A model generated the notes under the pieces. It made no database searches. It was not told the origin of the DNA and saw only the letters and a list, made by a program, of their open reading frames with translations. From DATGFB01 sp032160545 (GTDB taxonomy: Bacteria; Actinomycetota; Actinomycetes; Mycobacteriales; Jatrophihabitantaceae), in assembly GCA_032160545.1 (NCBI GenBank), contig JAVHVN010000107.1, positions 1-50,626 on the forward strand: a stretch of 50,626 bases of DNA, given 5' to 3'. The position numbers were made by a program, and so were the translations under genes. Positions 50,252 to 50,626 of this stretch are shown here, in pieces. Each line of letters opens with the position of its first letter. Within the stretch, counting starts at the first letter, position 1.

Positions 50252-50626
50252 AGCTCGATCTCCACTGGTCCTTGGGCGGCGTTGATGCAGGTGCGGACGC
50301 TCTGGCCCTCCCCGCCGGTCACTTCCCCGGTGCGCAGGTCGCGCACCCGCCCCGAGCGCAGGCGCCCGACGCAGGTGTGGCAGATGCCCATCCGGCAGCC
50401 GTAGGGCAGCTCGGCCCCGGCCTCCTCGCCGGCGACGAGGATCGGCGTGCCGCCGTCGCACGCCGCCTCGACGTCGTTGCGCAGGAAGCGGACGGTCCCG
50501 CCCTCGCCGTCGCCGGCGGCCCCGCCGATGACGGGCTGGAAGCGCTCCATGTGCAGGCGCTCGCCGGCGCCGGCGGCGTCCCAGTGCTCGGTCAGCGCGT
50601 CGAGCAGCGCGGCGGGTCCGCAGGCG
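50248..50626 (-). CDS. Ferredoxin reductase, C-terminal part (truncated by window edge)
   Basis: The last about 125 residues of an oxidoreductase whose start lies beyond the window. ACGPAALLDALTEHW is the NAD-binding end of an FNR-like reductase, and GERLHMERFQP links to a plant-type [2Fe-2S] ferredoxin domain with Cys ligands in YGCRMGICHTC and a fourth in RTCINA. The short ATG at 50550 is internal and not the true start. It is the likely electron donor of the desaturase, as Rv3230c is for DesA3. Confidence 0.9.
   Translation of the reverse strand, partial: ACGPAALLDALTEHWDAAGAGERLHMERFQPVIGGAAGDGEGGTVRFLRNDVEAACDGGTPILVAGEEAGAELPYGCRMGICHTCVGRLRSGRVRDLRTGEVTGGEGQSVRTCINAAQGPVEIEL

Noticed and set aside
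50248..50550. 100-aa stand-alone ferredoxin starting at ATG 50550
   Set aside because: The frame stays open to the window edge and encodes the NAD-binding end of a reductase (ACGPAALLDAL), so the ATG is internal to a larger protein.

Overview
The window is a dense, very GC-rich chromosomal segment of an actinomycete. The evidence is strong GC bias at third codon positions, many GTG/TTG starts, -10 boxes of the TANNNT type placed 6 to 8 nt before start codons, and a gene order close to the nadD-rsfS-gpgP, holA-rpsT, lepA, hemW, hrcA-dnaJ-rsmE, phoH-ybeY-CBS protein, era-recO-uppS-glyS backbone known from Mycobacterium and relatives. A mycobacterium itself looks unlikely, because leuS sits between gpgP and degV and several accessory genes differ. 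The exact order or genus cannot be fixed from this sequence alone. I see no prophage, insertion sequence, CRISPR array, rRNA or tRNA gene.

Layout. 1-4.2 kb: rpmA, obgE, proB, proA. 4.2-8.3 kb: secreted trypsin-like protease, F420-type oxidoreductase, a two-domain SDR/acyl-CoA-reductase-like protein, and a lipoprotein on the minus strand. 8.4-14.2 kb: nadD, rsfS, a gpgP-like phosphatase, a leucine leader peptide with attenuator, leuS, degV. 14.3-19 kb: comEA, comEC (frame-disrupted near the 3' end), holA, and convergent rpsT. 19.2-24.3 kb: a hypothetical protein, lepA, and a four-gene minus-strand operon (dienelactone hydrolase, DUF6295-like protein, MDR oxidoreductase, 2H phosphoesterase). 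24.3-27.8 kb: an RNase Sa-like ribonuclease with a barstar-like inhibitor, an MFS transporter, hemW and a small unknown protein. 27.9-32.7 kb: hrcA, a CIRCE operator, dnaJ, rsmE, an NlpC/P60 hydrolase. 32.7-35.5 kb: minus-strand LysR, aldo/keto reductase, YoaK-type membrane protein. 35.5-39.2 kb: HIT protein, phoH, ybeY, CNNM/CBS protein, degenerate deaminase-like protein. 39.2-42.3 kb: minus-strand accessory operon (TetR regulator, mycothiol-dependent isomerase-fold protein, diiron-like MBL protein, formamidase-like hydrolase). 42.3-49 kb: era, MFS, recO, uppS, ABM-domain protein, glyS, dusB. 49-50.6 kb: minus-strand membrane fatty-acid desaturase and the 3' part of its likely ferredoxin reductase, which runs off the window.

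Most of the region is translation, ribosome assembly, protein quality control and envelope-lipid housekeeping. The points that most deserve a second look are the complete leu-codon leader/pause/terminator attenuator before leuS, the translationally coupled TetR-MDMPI-MBL operon with an HxDxDH metal motif, the RNase/barstar pair, the CIRCE element placed between hrcA and dnaJ rather than before hrcA, the comEC frameshift, and a 13-bp low-GC inverted repeat between dusB and the desaturase gene.
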